A stretch of 64,000 bases of DNA from Variovorax sp. PAMC26660 (GCF_014302995.1 NZ_CP060295.1:5943501-6007500); one strand, 5' to 3'. Shown: positions 55,144 through 64,000, counted from the first letter of the stretch. Notes: generated by a model from the sequence alone, not told the origin. Numbers and translations are program-made.

Positions 55144-56132
55144 GCCGCGTCGCCTGGCTCCAGCGTGGCGCGCTCGCATTGACGGCGGCCTTCGCCTTGC
55201 ACGCGCCTGCGCTCGCGCAGGGCGCGGGCTTTCCGCAACGGCCCGTGACGTTGATCGTTCCCTTCCCGCCCGGTGGGCCGAGCGATGCGCTGGCCCGTGG
55301 TTTTGCGCTGCACATGGGCAAGCAGCTCGGCCAGGCCGTCATCATCGAAAACGTGGCCGGGGCCGGCGGCACCATCGGCCTGACCAAGGCCGCGAAGGCG
55401 GCGCCCGATGGCTACACGCTGGCCTTCGGCACCATCGGCACGCACGTCGCCAACGTGGCGCTGTACAAGAAGCTGCCCTACAACCCCGAGACGGACTTCC
55501 TGCCTGTCGGCCTCGCCGGCGCCGCGCCCATGCTGCTGCTGGCGCGGGCCGACCTGCCGGCCAACAACCTCAAGGAATTTGTCGCCTGGCTCGGCACGCA
55601 CAAGGGCAAGGCCTCGTTCGGCAGCGCGGGCGTGGGTTCCATCTCGCACTACGGCTGCGTGCTGCTGCTGTCTGCCCTGCAGCAGAACGTGGCGCACATT
55701 CCCTACAAGGGCGTGGCCCCGGCCATGAACGACCTGATGGGCGGGCAGACCGACTTCATGTGCGACCAGACCACCACCGCATTGCCGCAGGTGGCCGGTG
55801 GCAAGGTGAAGGCGCTGGCCGTGCTGTCTTCAGCGCGGCTGCCGCAGTTGCCCGCCGTCGGCACCGCAGCCGAAGCCGGTTACCCGCTCGACGTGCGGGC
55901 CTGGAACGCCATCTTCGCGCCGCGCGGCACGCCCGAGCCGGTGATGGCGCGCCTGCGCACCGCGCTGGCCGATGCCGCGGCCGACCCCGACTTCCGTCGG
56001 CAGATGCACGCCGTGGGCGTGGACCTGCCGACGCCCGATGCACTCAAGCCTGCGGCTGTGTCGGCGCTGATCGCGCGTGGACTGCGCGACGACGTGCCCG
56101 CGCTCAAGGCCAAGGGCGACTACCTGGATTGA
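55140..56132 (+). CDS. Bug/TctC-family periplasmic receptor
   Basis: 330 residues; Sec signal ~1-26 (LALTAAFALHAPALAQG). Family hallmarks are FPQRPVTLIVPFPPGGPSDA, IIENVAGAGGTIGLTKAAKA and DGYTLAFGTIGTHVANVALY. Bug proteins bind carboxylates or amino-acid-like ligands; many have no transporter beside them and may act as sensors. In the Burkholderiales the family is hugely expanded. It sits between a HAD hydrolase and an aldolase/dehydratase, pointing to use of a hydroxy-amino acid or similar compound (inference). Confidence 0.9.
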   Translation: MSRVAWLQRGALALTAAFALHAPALAQGAGFPQRPVTLIVPFPPGGPSDALARGFALHMGKQLGQAVIIENVAGAGGTIGLTKAAKAAPDGYTLAFGTIGTHVANVALYKKLPYNPETDFLPVGLAGAAPMLLLARADLPANNLKEFVAWLGTHKGKASFGSAGVGSISHYGCVLLLSALQQNVAHIPYKGVAPAMNDLMGGQTDFMCDQTTTALPQVAGGKVKALAVLSSARLPQLPAVGTAAEAGYPLDVRAWNAIFAPRGTPEPVMARLRTALADAAADPDFRRQMHAVGVDLPTPDALKPAAVSALIARGLRDDVPALKAKGDYLD

Positions 56133-56139
56133 TGAACCG

Positions 56140-57288
56140 ATGAACAACGACGCCGCCTTGACTCTCTCGACCCTCGACACACCCGCCGCCATCGTCGAAC
56201 GCTCGCGCATGCAGCACAACATCGCGCGCATGCAGCAGCGCATGAACGAGTTGGGCGTGCGCTTTCGCCCGCACGTCAAGACCACCAAGTGCGCCGAGGT
56301 CGCCCGTGCGCAGCGCGATGCGGGCGCACAGGGCATCACCGTGTCCACGCTGAAGGAAGCCGATCAGTTCTTCGTCGATGGCTTCACCGACATCCTCTAT
56401 GCCGTCGGCATGGCGCCGCACCGGCTGCCGCATGCGCTGGACCTGCGCCGGCGCGGTTGCGCGCTGGTCATCCTCACGGACGGCGTGGCTTCGGCGCGCG
56501 CCATTGCCGAGTTCGGCCGCGCGCAGGGTGAAGTCTTCGAGGTGCTCATCGAAGTCGACACCGACGGCCACCGCTCCGGCATTCGCCCGGAAGACGACGT
56601 GCTGCTCGAAGTCGCGCACGTGCTGCACGACGGCGGCATGCGCCTGGGCGGCGTGATGACGCATGCCGGTTCCAGCTATGACTTCGACACGCCCGAGGCA
56701 CTGCGCGCCATGGCCGAGCAAGAGCGCGCCGGCTGCGTGCGCGTCGCGCAGCGGCTTCGCGATGCCGGTCTGCCGTGCCCGGTGGTCAGCGTGGGCTCCA
56801 CGCCCACGGCGCTGATGGCCGAGCGGCTGGATGGCGTGACAGAGGTGCGGGCGGGCGTCTACGTGTTCTTCGACCTCGTGATGCGCAACGTCGGCGTGTG
56901 CAGCACGGACGACCTCGCACTGAGCGTGCTCACCACGGTGATCGGCCACCAGGTCGAGAAGGGCTGGGCCATCGTCGATGCGGGCTGGATGGCGATGAGC
57001 CGCGACCGTGGCACGCAAAAGCAGAAGCGCGACTTTGGCTACGGCCAGGTTTGCGATGTCGACGGCACGGTGCTCGAAGGCTATGTGCTCGGCGGCGCGA
57101 ACCAGGAACACGGCATCCTGTCGCGCGAAGGCACGCCCGACACCGACATCGCCACACGTTTTCCGCTCGGCACGCGCCTGCGCATCCTGCCCAACCACGC
57201 CTGCGCCACTGGCGCGCAGTTTCCCGAATACCACGCGCTGTCAGAAGACGGAAGCCTGGCGCGCTGGGGGCGCTTCCACGGGTGGTGA
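56140..57288 (+). CDS. DSD1-family PLP enzyme (D-threonine aldolase / D-serine dehydratase type)
   Basis: 382 residues. Alanine-racemase-like barrel with PLP-lysine region RFRPHVKTTKCAEVARAQR, LDTPAAIVER at the N-terminus, and metal-site HxC in LPNHACATGAQF. These enzymes cleave or dehydrate D-threonine or D-3-hydroxyaspartate-like D-amino acids using PLP and a divalent metal. It follows the Bug receptor after 7 bases. Its last 48 bases overlap the end of manC on the other strand. Confidence 0.88.
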   Translation: MNNDAALTLSTLDTPAAIVERSRMQHNIARMQQRMNELGVRFRPHVKTTKCAEVARAQRDAGAQGITVSTLKEADQFFVDGFTDILYAVGMAPHRLPHALDLRRRGCALVILTDGVASARAIAEFGRAQGEVFEVLIEVDTDGHRSGIRPEDDVLLEVAHVLHDGGMRLGGVMTHAGSSYDFDTPEALRAMAEQERAGCVRVAQRLRDAGLPCPVVSVGSTPTALMAERLDGVTEVRAGVYVFFDLVMRNVGVCSTDDLALSVLTTVIGHQVEKGWAIVDAGWMAMSRDRGTQKQKRDFGYGQVCDVDGTVLEGYVLGGANQEHGILSREGTPDTDIATRFPLGTRLRILPNHACATGAQFPEYHALSEDGSLARWGRFHGW

Positions 57289-58764
57289 CGGCAACAGGTC
57301 GGCGCTGGCTTCGGTCAGTACGGGCTGCTTGGTCATCTCGGCCCGCGTGCGGATGACCGCGCAGCGCCCGTAGGTGTCGTCGAAACGCACGATGTCGTCT
57401 TCGCCCAGGTAGCCGCCGGTCTGCACCTCGATCACCTCCAGCATGGTCTTGCCGGGGTTCTCCAGCCGGTGGATGGCGCCCAGCGGCAGGTAGATCGACT
57501 CGTTCTCCCGCACCAGCGTGACCACGCCGTCGCAGGTCGCCTTGGCCGTGCCCTGCACCACGATCCAGTGTTCCGAGCGGTGGTGATGCATCTGCAGCGA
57601 CAGCTTGGCGCCGGGCTTGACGGTCAGGCGCTTGACCTGGAAGCGCTCGCCGGTGTCGACGCTGTCGTACGCGCCCCAGGGCCGCACCACGCGCCGGTGT
57701 TCGGTGGCCTCCGCGCGACCTTCCAGCGCAAGCATCCGCACCACGTCCGCCACCTGTTCGGCACAGCCCGCGCCGGCCACCAGCACGGCGTCCGGCGTGT
57801 CCACGATGATGAGGTTGTCGGTGCCCAGCGCGACCACCGGCCGGTGCGGCGCATGGACGAAGGTGTTGCGCGAGTGTAGTGCGCTGGCCTTTCCGCTCAG
57901 GCGGTTGCCGGCGTCGTCCGCCGGGTACAGGTTGGCCACCGCGTTCCAGCTGCCGACGTCGCTCCAGCCGCCCTCGAACTTCACGACCGCGATGTCCTTG
58001 TGCTTTTCGAGCACGGCGTAGTCGATGCTGTCGCTGCGGCAGGCCGAGAAGGCCTCGCGGTCCAGCCGCAGGAAGCTGCCATCGGTCGACACGTCGGCGG
58101 TGGCGCGCTCGCAGGCCAGCAGGATGTCGGGCGCGTGCGTGCGCAGCGCCGCAATCAGCGTGCGGGCCTGCACGAGAAAGATGCCCGCGTTCCAGCAATA
58201 GCCGCCATGCAGGATCAGCGACACGGCCACTTCTTCCGATGGCTTCTCCACGAAGCGCACCACGGCATGGCTGCAGCCGTCGCCCGATGCCTGCCCCGCC
58301 TCGATGTAGCCGTAGGCCGTGCTCGGAAAGCTAGGCACCACGCCGAAGGTGACGATGCGGCCCGCCAGCGCGGCTTCGACACCGCCGCGCACGGTCTGCG
58401 CGAACAGCGCGGTGTCGGGAATGTGATGGTCGGCCGGTGCGAACAGCAGCAGGTCGTCCTTGTCGGCCAGCAGCGCGGCGCAGGCCATGGCCGCAGCCGT
58501 GTTGCGCGCCACCGGCTCCAGGATCTGCCGGCCGGTGGTACGCGCACTTTCAACCGTCTCGCGCACCAGGAAGCGATGGTCTTCCGACGCGATGCAGGTC
58601 ACGTTGGTGTTCAGGCTGCCCAGCCGCTCCAGCGTGAGGTGCAGCAGGCTCTTGCCGCCGACCAGCGGCGCGAACTGCTTGGGCAGCGCCTTGCGTGAGA
58701 GCGGCCACAGGCGCGTGCCGCTGCCGCCGCAAAGAACGACGGGATGAATGGTGGTGGTGGTCAT
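57241..58764 (-). CDS. manC: mannose-1-phosphate guanylyltransferase / mannose-6-phosphate isomerase
   Basis: 507 residues; AAAGG is 6 bases upstream of the ATG. N-terminal nucleotidyltransferase (CGGSGTRLWPLSRKALPKQF at 12-31, FVEKP in the sugar loop) and C-terminal cupin isomerase (RPWGAYDSVDTGERFQVKRL, QMHHHRSEHWIVVQGTA, YLPLGAIHRLENPG). It makes GDP-mannose for exopolysaccharide. About 25 residues longer at the C-terminus than usual because the tail runs over the convergent aldolase gene. Last gene of the minus-strand exopolysaccharide operon. Confidence 0.95.
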   Translation of the reverse strand: MTTTTIHPVVLCGGSGTRLWPLSRKALPKQFAPLVGGKSLLHLTLERLGSLNTNVTCIASEDHRFLVRETVESARTTGRQILEPVARNTAAAMACAALLADKDDLLLFAPADHHIPDTALFAQTVRGGVEAALAGRIVTFGVVPSFPSTAYGYIEAGQASGDGCSHAVVRFVEKPSEEVAVSLILHGGYCWNAGIFLVQARTLIAALRTHAPDILLACERATADVSTDGSFLRLDREAFSACRSDSIDYAVLEKHKDIAVVKFEGGWSDVGSWNAVANLYPADDAGNRLSGKASALHSRNTFVHAPHRPVVALGTDNLIIVDTPDAVLVAGAGCAEQVADVVRMLALEGRAEATEHRRVVRPWGAYDSVDTGERFQVKRLTVKPGAKLSLQMHHHRSEHWIVVQGTAKATCDGVVTLVRENESIYLPLGAIHRLENPGKTMLEVIEVQTGGYLGEDDIVRFDDTYGRCAVIRTRAEMTKQPVLTEASADLLPSPPVEAPPARQASVF

Positions 58765-58774
58765 GGGTCGCCTT

Positions 58775-59548
58775 TCAGATGAGGCCCGAATAGGCCGCGT
58801 AGCTCACGGCCTGCGCGCGCGAGTGCACATGCAATTTCTTGTAGATGTTCTTGATGTGGGCGTTGACGGTCTGCCCCGAGATGCCGAGCTGGGCGCCGAT
58901 CTCCTCGGTGACATGGCCGCGCGCCACGAAGCGCAAAATTTCGCACTCCCGGCGCGTCAAGGCCGTCTCGCGCTGCGGCGGATCGATCGGCGACACCTCG
59001 GCGGGCCGGTGGCTCAGCCGACCCAGCAGCCGGCGGGCCAGCCGCGGCGTGATGGCCGCGCCACCGTTGACCACCTGCAGCACCGCCTGCGCGAAGCTCT
59101 GGAGCCAGGCGTCTTTCAGCAGGTAGCCGGTGGCGCCCAGCTCGAAGGCATGCAGCACATGCGATTCGTCTTCCAGCGCAGAGATCACGATGATCTCGAC
59201 GTTGCGGTGGTGCTTGCGCGCTTCGCGGATCAGGTCGAAGCCGGTGCCGTCGCCCAGCCGCAGGTCGACCATCAGCACGTCGAAGTCATGGGTGGCCAGC
59301 AGGCGGCGGCCTTCGCGCAGGCTGCCGGCCTGGCCTTCTAGCTGGATGCGCAGGTCGGACAGCAGCTCCTGGGCAATCACACGGCGCATGAACTCGTCGT
59401 CGTCGACGAGCAGCACGCGAACCGGCGCATCTTCCTGTCCGTTCAGGAAGCCGGGCCACAGCGGCGCGACGGGCTGGCAAACGCCGGCCGGGTAACCCGG
59501 TCGGCCATCGGCAAGCTCGCCGGGAGGGCGGTATGCAGGGTCAGACAT
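58775..59548 (-). CDS. LuxR-type response regulator in the exopolysaccharide operon
   Basis: 257 residues. An unusual ~45-residue Pro-rich N-terminal extension (MSDPAYRPPGELADGRPGYP) is followed by a receiver domain (VRVLLVDDDEFMRRVIAQEL; phospho-Asp in DVLMVDLRLGDGTG; Lys in GYLLKDAW) and an HTH_LuxR domain (LTRRECEILRFVARGHVTEE, GISGQTVNAHIKNIYKKLHV). The start lies 8 bases before the end of galE and the stop is 10 bases before the manC start, so it is cotranscribed with the pathway it likely controls. No sensor kinase is in the window. Confidence 0.92.
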   Translation of the reverse strand: MSDPAYRPPGELADGRPGYPAGVCQPVAPLWPGFLNGQEDAPVRVLLVDDDEFMRRVIAQELLSDLRIQLEGQAGSLREGRRLLATHDFDVLMVDLRLGDGTGFDLIREARKHHRNVEIIVISALEDESHVLHAFELGATGYLLKDAWLQSFAQAVLQVVNGGAAITPRLARRLLGRLSHRPAEVSPIDPPQRETALTRRECEILRFVARGHVTEEIGAQLGISGQTVNAHIKNIYKKLHVHSRAQAVSYAAYSGLI

Positions 59549-60671
59549 TGGAATGTCCCAGGTTGGAGGTGTGAAGGAGCGGCGTACCTGAGGCGAAGAC
59601 CGGGCTGCCATCGGGCGCGGGCCGCCATGCGGACTGCAGCGGCGGCACCGGGTCGTCGAAACCGTGCGGATTGGCGGCCTGCCAGCGCCAGCAGTCCGCG
59701 CACATCTGGTCGAGGTCGCGCCGTGCGCGCCAGCCGAGGCTTGTGTAGGCGTTGCACGCATCGGCCCAGTAGGCGGGCGCGTCGCCGGGGCGGCGCGGCC
59801 CAATGCGCACGGCGATGCGGCGGCCGCTGGCGCGCTCGAAGGCGCCCACGACCTCCAGCACCGAGGCGCCGTGCCCCGTGCCCAGGTTGGTCATCAGCAC
59901 GCCGGGCTGGCGCGCCGCGTGGCGCAGCGCCGCCACATGGCCTTCCGCCACGTCCATCACATGCACGTAGTCGCGCACGCCGGTGCCGTCGATGGTGTCG
60001 TAGTCGGCGCCATGCACCACGAGGTGCTCGCGCTCGCCCGCCGCCACCTGCGCGATGTAGGGCATCAGGTTGTTGGGTGCACCGTGCGGGCGCTCGCCCA
60101 ACAGCCCGCTTTCATGCGCGCCGATGGGGTTGAAGTAGCGCAGGCAGGCAATGCCCCAGCGCGCGTCGGCATGCGCGAGGTCTGCGAGCAGGTTCTCCAC
60201 CATCGCCTTGGTGCGGCCATAGGGGTTGACGGCGGCATACGGCGCGGTCTCGGGAATGGGCGAGGGGTGCGTGTCGCCATAGACCGTGGCCGACGAAGAA
60301 AAGACCAGCACGCGAACACCCGCGCGTGCCATCGACTGGACCAGCGTGAGCGTGCCCGCGAGGTTGACGTCGTAGTAGCTCACCGGGTCGGCCACCGAGT
60401 CGCCGACAGCTTTCAGGCCCGCCAGATGCACGACCGCGTGGATGTCGTGCGCCGCGAAAACGCGGTCGAGCGCCGTGCCGTCGCGCACGTCGCCGCGCAC
60501 CAGCACCGGCTGCACGCCCGTGATGCAGGCCACCCGCTGCAGCGAGCGCGCGTCGCTGTTGACCAGCGTGTCCAGCACCACCGGCAGGTAGCCCGCCGCG
60601 ATCAGGGCCACGCAGGTGTGGCTGCCTATGAAGCCTGCGCCACCGGTCACGAGGATGTGGGTGTGGGACAT
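59541..60671 (-). CDS. galE: UDP-glucose 4-epimerase
   Basis: 376 residues. An extended-SDR epimerase with NAD-binding GGAGFIGSHTC at 10-20, LVFSSSATVYGD and catalytic YGRTK, substrate residues in NPIGAHESGLLGE and the GTGVRDYVHVMDVAEGHVAA core. It interconverts UDP-glucose and UDP-galactose for the polysaccharide. The C-terminus is ~35 residues longer than in E. coli GalE (GDPVFASGTPLLHT-like tail) and overlaps the response-regulator start. Confidence 0.95.
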   Translation of the reverse strand: MSHTHILVTGGAGFIGSHTCVALIAAGYLPVVLDTLVNSDARSLQRVACITGVQPVLVRGDVRDGTALDRVFAAHDIHAVVHLAGLKAVGDSVADPVSYYDVNLAGTLTLVQSMARAGVRVLVFSSSATVYGDTHPSPIPETAPYAAVNPYGRTKAMVENLLADLAHADARWGIACLRYFNPIGAHESGLLGERPHGAPNNLMPYIAQVAAGEREHLVVHGADYDTIDGTGVRDYVHVMDVAEGHVAALRHAARQPGVLMTNLGTGHGASVLEVVGAFERASGRRIAVRIGPRRPGDAPAYWADACNAYTSLGWRARRDLDQMCADCWRWQAANPHGFDDPVPPLQSAWRPAPDGSPVFASGTPLLHTSNLGHSNV

Positions 60672-60700
60672 GGTCGTGGCTCGGTAGGTGGCAGCCGATG

Positions 60701-61948
60701 TCAGCCGGCCACGCAGCGCAGCAGTTCCTGCTCCAGCCGCCGCAGGATCGTGTCCTGGTCCAGCTCGGCTTCGGCGAAGCGCCGGCCGGCCGTGCCCATC
60801 ACATCTCTTGTCTGCGGCGACATCGCCAACTGCTCGATGGCATCGGCGAGCGCGGCCGCGTCGCCCGGTTCGACCACCACGCCGCGCCCCGACACCACGT
60901 TGCTCAGCTCGGTGCCCGCATGCGCCGTCACGATGACCGCACGGCCGCTCGCGAGCATGCCGCCCAGCTTCGACGGCATGACGAGGTCGGCCGCATCGGC
61001 GCGCTGGGGCAGCACATGAATGTCGGCCGTGCCCAGCAACTCGTTGAGCCTGTCGGCGGGCTGCAGGTCGAGAAAATGCACATTGCCCAGCCGGATGCAC
61101 GCGGCCATCAACGGCTCGCGGCTCGGGCCGTTGCCGCAGAACACGAAGTGGATGTTGTGCGAGCACACCAGCAGCCGCGCCGCATCGGCAAGCAGCTCGA
61201 TGCCCTGCTTGCTGCCCAGGCTGCCCGCATAGAGCACCACCACCGCATCGGCAGGAATGTTCATTTCCAGCCTGTACCCGGTTGCCAGCCCGGGAGCATG
61301 CGGCGCATGGCTGGCCGAAGGATGGATCGCCTTCACATCCACCCAGTTGGGAAAGAGCACCAGCCGGCTGTCGTCGATGCCCTTGCTCTTTGCCTTCTCG
61401 ATCATGGCGGTGGAGATGGTCGACACCCGGTCGAAGCGGCTCAGCAGCCAGTGTTCGGCCGACAGGGCAAAGCGCTTCACGCGCTCGCCGCGCACCCAAC
61501 CCAGGCCGAAGGCGGCGTCCACCTCGTAGTCCTGGATGTGCAGCCACGACTTGACGCCCAGCATCTTCGAGAAGAGCAGAACGGCCGGCGCGCAAAAGAG
61601 CGGCGGCTCCACCACGAACACCAGGTCCGGCTTCCAGCGCATCTGCGCAAAGAGCAGCGGCATGCTCGACAGCATGAAAGAGAAAAGATGCCCCATGCGT
61701 GCCAGCGTGCGCGGCTGTTTCGGCACCCAGGTCGGCGCGCGCCAGACGGTGATGCCATTCCAGTCGCTCTTGCGGTAGGTCCAGGCCGAGTAGCCCTCGA
61801 ACACCGCCCAGCGTGGAAAGAAGGGCGGCGATGCGATCACGCGAACATCGTGCCCCTGCGCATGCAGCCATTGCGCCATCTCGCCCGAGTACTTGCCGAT
61901 GCCGGCCAGCTCTGGCGTGAAGTTCATCGAGTAGAGGAGGATCTTCAC
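60701..61948 (-). CDS. WcaI-like glycosyltransferase (GT4)
   Basis: 415 residues from a GTG that overlaps the flippase stop (GTGA). GT-B fold: KILLYSMNFTPELAGIGKYS at the N-terminus, then SPPFFPRWAVFEGYSAW and the donor-binding half AVVVLYAGSLGSKQGIELLA, VMPSKLGGMLASGRAVIVTA. It resembles WcaI-type fucosyl/mannosyl transferases of colanic-acid-like pathways. It adds a sugar to the lipid-linked exopolysaccharide repeat unit on the cytoplasmic side (inference from family). Confidence 0.88.
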   Translation of the reverse strand: MKILLYSMNFTPELAGIGKYSGEMAQWLHAQGHDVRVIASPPFFPRWAVFEGYSAWTYRKSDWNGITVWRAPTWVPKQPRTLARMGHLFSFMLSSMPLLFAQMRWKPDLVFVVEPPLFCAPAVLLFSKMLGVKSWLHIQDYEVDAAFGLGWVRGERVKRFALSAEHWLLSRFDRVSTISTAMIEKAKSKGIDDSRLVLFPNWVDVKAIHPSASHAPHAPGLATGYRLEMNIPADAVVVLYAGSLGSKQGIELLADAARLLVCSHNIHFVFCGNGPSREPLMAACIRLGNVHFLDLQPADRLNELLGTADIHVLPQRADAADLVMPSKLGGMLASGRAVIVTAHAGTELSNVVSGRGVVVEPGDAAALADAIEQLAMSPQTRDVMGTAGRRFAEAELDQDTILRRLEQELLRCVAG

Positions 61949-63213
61949 GACGGTGACCTCACGCGAGACAGGCCGAGCAAGCGCATGAACGGAAAGAAAC
62001 CGAAGGCCAGGCGCATGCGTGTTTCGTACAGCGCGAAGTCGGATACGCACGCCAGGAAAAACACGTAGTGCGGCTTGTCGGGAAAGAGCGCCACCACCAC
62101 GGCGTAAGACAGGAAGCGCAGCACCACCTCCAGCAGCGCCCAGCGGCCGAGCGAGCCCATCGAGGTGTTGAGCGACAGCACCATCTCGTGGTGGACCGTG
62201 TATGTGCGCAGCAGGAAGTACGGCGCGATGCACAGGAAGATGCTGCGCGCCTCGTTGCCCATCTTGAGCAGCGGCGCTGCCACCGTGATGAGGCCTGCGA
62301 GCCCGACGAAGAGGGCACAGCCCAGCAGGAAGGAATGCTTTGCCAGTTGCAGCTTCGACGCCGCGAGCTTTTCTGCGCTGGCGCCCAGCATGGCCGGCGT
62401 CTTCGTGTACAGAAAAGCCTGCACGAACTGCGAGGGCGCTTCCGCCAGCAAAAATGCGAGCTTGAACGCCCCCACATAGCTCAGCGGCATGAAGAAGGCC
62501 ACGATGAGCAGGTCCGATTTGCGCAGGAGGAAGGTCAGCAGCGAATAGACGGTCGCGCTGCCCTGCGAAGCCAGGGCCAGCGCATGCCGTCCGTTCGGCG
62601 GCGCCACGCCGTGGGAGGACAGGACGATGGCCGCGCACACGACCACGAAGGCGAACAGGTTGATGAGCAGCAGATGCGCCACGCCCAGCTCGAACCCCAG
62701 CGAGGCACAGGCCGCCACGCCCAGCACCAGAATGGTCGAGCGGATGCCGGCTTCCAGGTTGAGCAGCCCCGCATGGCCCAGGCCTCGGCTGTACGCCAGC
62801 CGCAGGCTGTTGAACGAAAAAATCGCCAGCGTGGCCACCACCAGCAGAAACGGCAGGTCGGCGACCGGCAAGCGCTGCATGCCCAGGATGACCACCACCA
62901 GCAGCGTTGCCAGCGGCAGCCCGATGCCCAGTGTGCGAGCCACATCGCCGCTGAACACGCCCGGTGGCACGCTGGCCGCATTGCGCGAGAACAGCAGCGT
63001 GCTGCCCAGCGTGCCGACCACCAGCGCCACTTCCATCACGGACTGGTAGATCGAGTACTCGCCGAAGCGCGCGGGCGACACGTTCGCCGCCATCAGGAAG
63101 ATCGCCAGAAAGCCCGACAGGTAGACGTACAGCCGCGACGCCAGCGCGCCCAGCCCGAGCAACCGGGCCATGCGGCCACCGGGCAGTGCGAGTGAGGGTC
63201 TGAAGGGCTTCAT
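61945..63213 (-). CDS. polysaccharide flippase (Wzx/MATE-like)
   Basis: 422 residues with about 10-12 hydrophobic helices and the N-terminal pattern LASRLYVYLSGFLAIFLMAA, FGEYSIYQSVMEVALVVGTL typical of Wzx-type exporters. It moves lipid-linked repeat units across the inner membrane. The stop overlaps the WcaI-like start; the glycosyltransferase gene lies 24 bases upstream. A Wzy polymerase is not visible, and would lie outside the window. Confidence 0.88.
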   Translation of the reverse strand: MKPFRPSLALPGGRMARLLGLGALASRLYVYLSGFLAIFLMAANVSPARFGEYSIYQSVMEVALVVGTLGSTLLFSRNAASVPPGVFSGDVARTLGIGLPLATLLVVVILGMQRLPVADLPFLLVVATLAIFSFNSLRLAYSRGLGHAGLLNLEAGIRSTILVLGVAACASLGFELGVAHLLLINLFAFVVVCAAIVLSSHGVAPPNGRHALALASQGSATVYSLLTFLLRKSDLLIVAFFMPLSYVGAFKLAFLLAEAPSQFVQAFLYTKTPAMLGASAEKLAASKLQLAKHSFLLGCALFVGLAGLITVAAPLLKMGNEARSIFLCIAPYFLLRTYTVHHEMVLSLNTSMGSLGRWALLEVVLRFLSYAVVVALFPDKPHYVFFLACVSDFALYETRMRLAFGFFPFMRLLGLSRVRSPS

Positions 63214-63237
63214 GGCGTGCGCCGCTTGTCTGTGCGC

Positions 63238-64000
63238 TTACTTGGCCGCCGGCGCATCGGCCACGCGCAGCGTGTCGAAGACCCGGCGCGCGCGCGTGGC
63301 GACCCTGAACGCGCTGTTCTTGGCCCGGCGCGCCACCAGCAGCGCGTAGGTGAGCGCCGCGACCGTTCGCACACGGCCGCGCAGCGCATGCGGCATCGCC
63401 ATCTTTGCGCTGCCCTGGAAGTGCAGCGCCAGCACGCGCGCCATGTCACCCGAAGACATCACCAGGCAGGGCTGTCCATCGCGATAGGCGATGCGCTTGG
63501 CACCGCCGCGAATGCGGAACTCATGCGCCAGATGGTTGTGCGAGCTGTTGATGTTGTGGTCGATCACGTGGCCGTCGAGCACGCGGTTGATCGGGTCGGC
63601 GTTGCCCGTGGCCTGGGCCCAGAGGTAGAGCAGCGTCATGTCGGAGACGCCGCCGCGAATGCCGCGCGCCGCGAAACGCGCGGCAATCTGGCGCAGCTTT
63701 CGCTTGCCGGCCGGCGTTGCGTAGGTGTCGAGCACGAAGGCGACGAAGCGCTGCAGTCCGTTCGATGTCCAGTAGCTCACGTGCGGCGAGATCTGGCAGG
63801 GGTTCCACCCGTCCGCGGGGCGAATGTAGGAGCCCGAGAAATCGGCCTTGCCCGCCAGCCGCCTGATGTGCGTGCCGGCGCCCTCGAACAGCAGCACGTC
63901 GCTGTCGATCAGCACGAACTCACTGCACTCGGGGTGCGCGGCCAGGTATTGCGCCAGGAGAAAGTAGCGCCGAAAGCAGATCTTCTCGAACTCGGGCGAA
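63238..64000 (-). CDS. glycosyltransferase, 5'-truncated by the window edge
   Basis: At least 253 codons, open to the right end of the window (edge residues SPEFEKICFRRYFLLAQYLA). A DxD-type motif FVLIDSDVLLFEGAG is seen, then HVSYWTSNGLQRFVAF and DMTLLYLWAQATGNADPINR. This suggests a GT-A-like nucleotide-diphospho-sugar transferase of polysaccharide loci; the family assignment is tentative. Its stop lies 24 bases upstream of the flippase start, so it is the upstream part of the same operon. Confidence 0.7.
   Translation of the reverse strand, partial: SPEFEKICFRRYFLLAQYLAAHPECSEFVLIDSDVLLFEGAGTHIRRLAGKADFSGSYIRPADGWNPCQISPHVSYWTSNGLQRFVAFVLDTYATPAGKRKLRQIAARFAARGIRGGVSDMTLLYLWAQATGNADPINRVLDGHVIDHNINSSHNHLAHEFRIRGGAKRIAYRDGQPCLVMSSGDMARVLALHFQGSAKMAMPHALRGRVRTVAALTYALLVARRAKNSAFRVATRARRVFDTLRVADAPAAK

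Overview
The window is about 67% G+C. Its genes are closely packed, often with ATGA or GTGA start/stop overlaps, and there are no rRNA or tRNA genes. Three things point to a betaproteobacterium of the order Burkholderiales, most likely Comamonadaceae and Variovorax-like: a Bug/TctC-type periplasmic receptor, a DUF3739-type giant haemagglutinin, and the base and codon usage. This is inferred from gene content; no search was run.

Layout. 0-12.4 kb is ordinary chromosome: the end of an ABC permease, a lipase-like lipoprotein with a DUF4105 membrane protein, a secreted beta-propeller amidohydrolase, an ADP-forming acyl-CoA synthetase fused to a GNAT acetyltransferase, a TPR protein, a small lipoprotein and a methyltransferase. 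12.7-43.4 kb is one large accessory locus. A type II secretion system (T2SS) is split into gspG-K-L-M-D-E-F on the left and gspC (inverted) / gspH-I-J on the right. Between the halves lie two tandem PstS-like secreted proteins, a three-gene cell-surface-signalling cassette (a STN-domain protein with no beta-barrel, an ECF sigma factor and a FecR-type regulator), a solo DUF4880 protein, a 4267-residue filamentous-haemagglutinin-family exoprotein, a second ECF sigma factor and a Phd-like/IS5-transposase-N-terminal fusion. A Pho-box-like direct repeat lies in front of the signalling cassette.

The gene set resembles what I recall of the Pseudomonas aeruginosa PUMA3 (VreA-VreI-VreR) / Hxc T2SS / PdtA region, which responds to phosphate starvation. 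I read this locus as a rearranged betaproteobacterial counterpart: PhoB would switch on the signalling cassette, the ECF factor would drive secretion and the giant adhesin, and the PstS-like proteins are candidate T2SS cargo. A LMW-phosphatase-like protein lacking its catalytic cysteine follows gspJ.

44.3-48.8 kb is a patchwork of small hypothetical genes (including a 54-residue membrane protein), a lipoprotein with seven near-identical propeller blades and four copies of a short dispersed repeat. 48.8-57.3 kb is catabolic: a LysR/SDR divergent pair; an operon of a luciferase-like monooxygenase, a CMD-domain protein and an AhpD-like protein; a LysR HTH-only gene; then a LysR gene divergent from HAD hydrolase, Bug receptor and D-threonine aldolase-like genes, with an inverted repeat between them. 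57.2-64 kb is an exopolysaccharide operon on the minus strand: glycosyltransferase (cut by the window edge), Wzx-like flippase, WcaI-like glycosyltransferase, galE, a LuxR-type response regulator and manC.

No intergenic stretch exceeds 300 bases.
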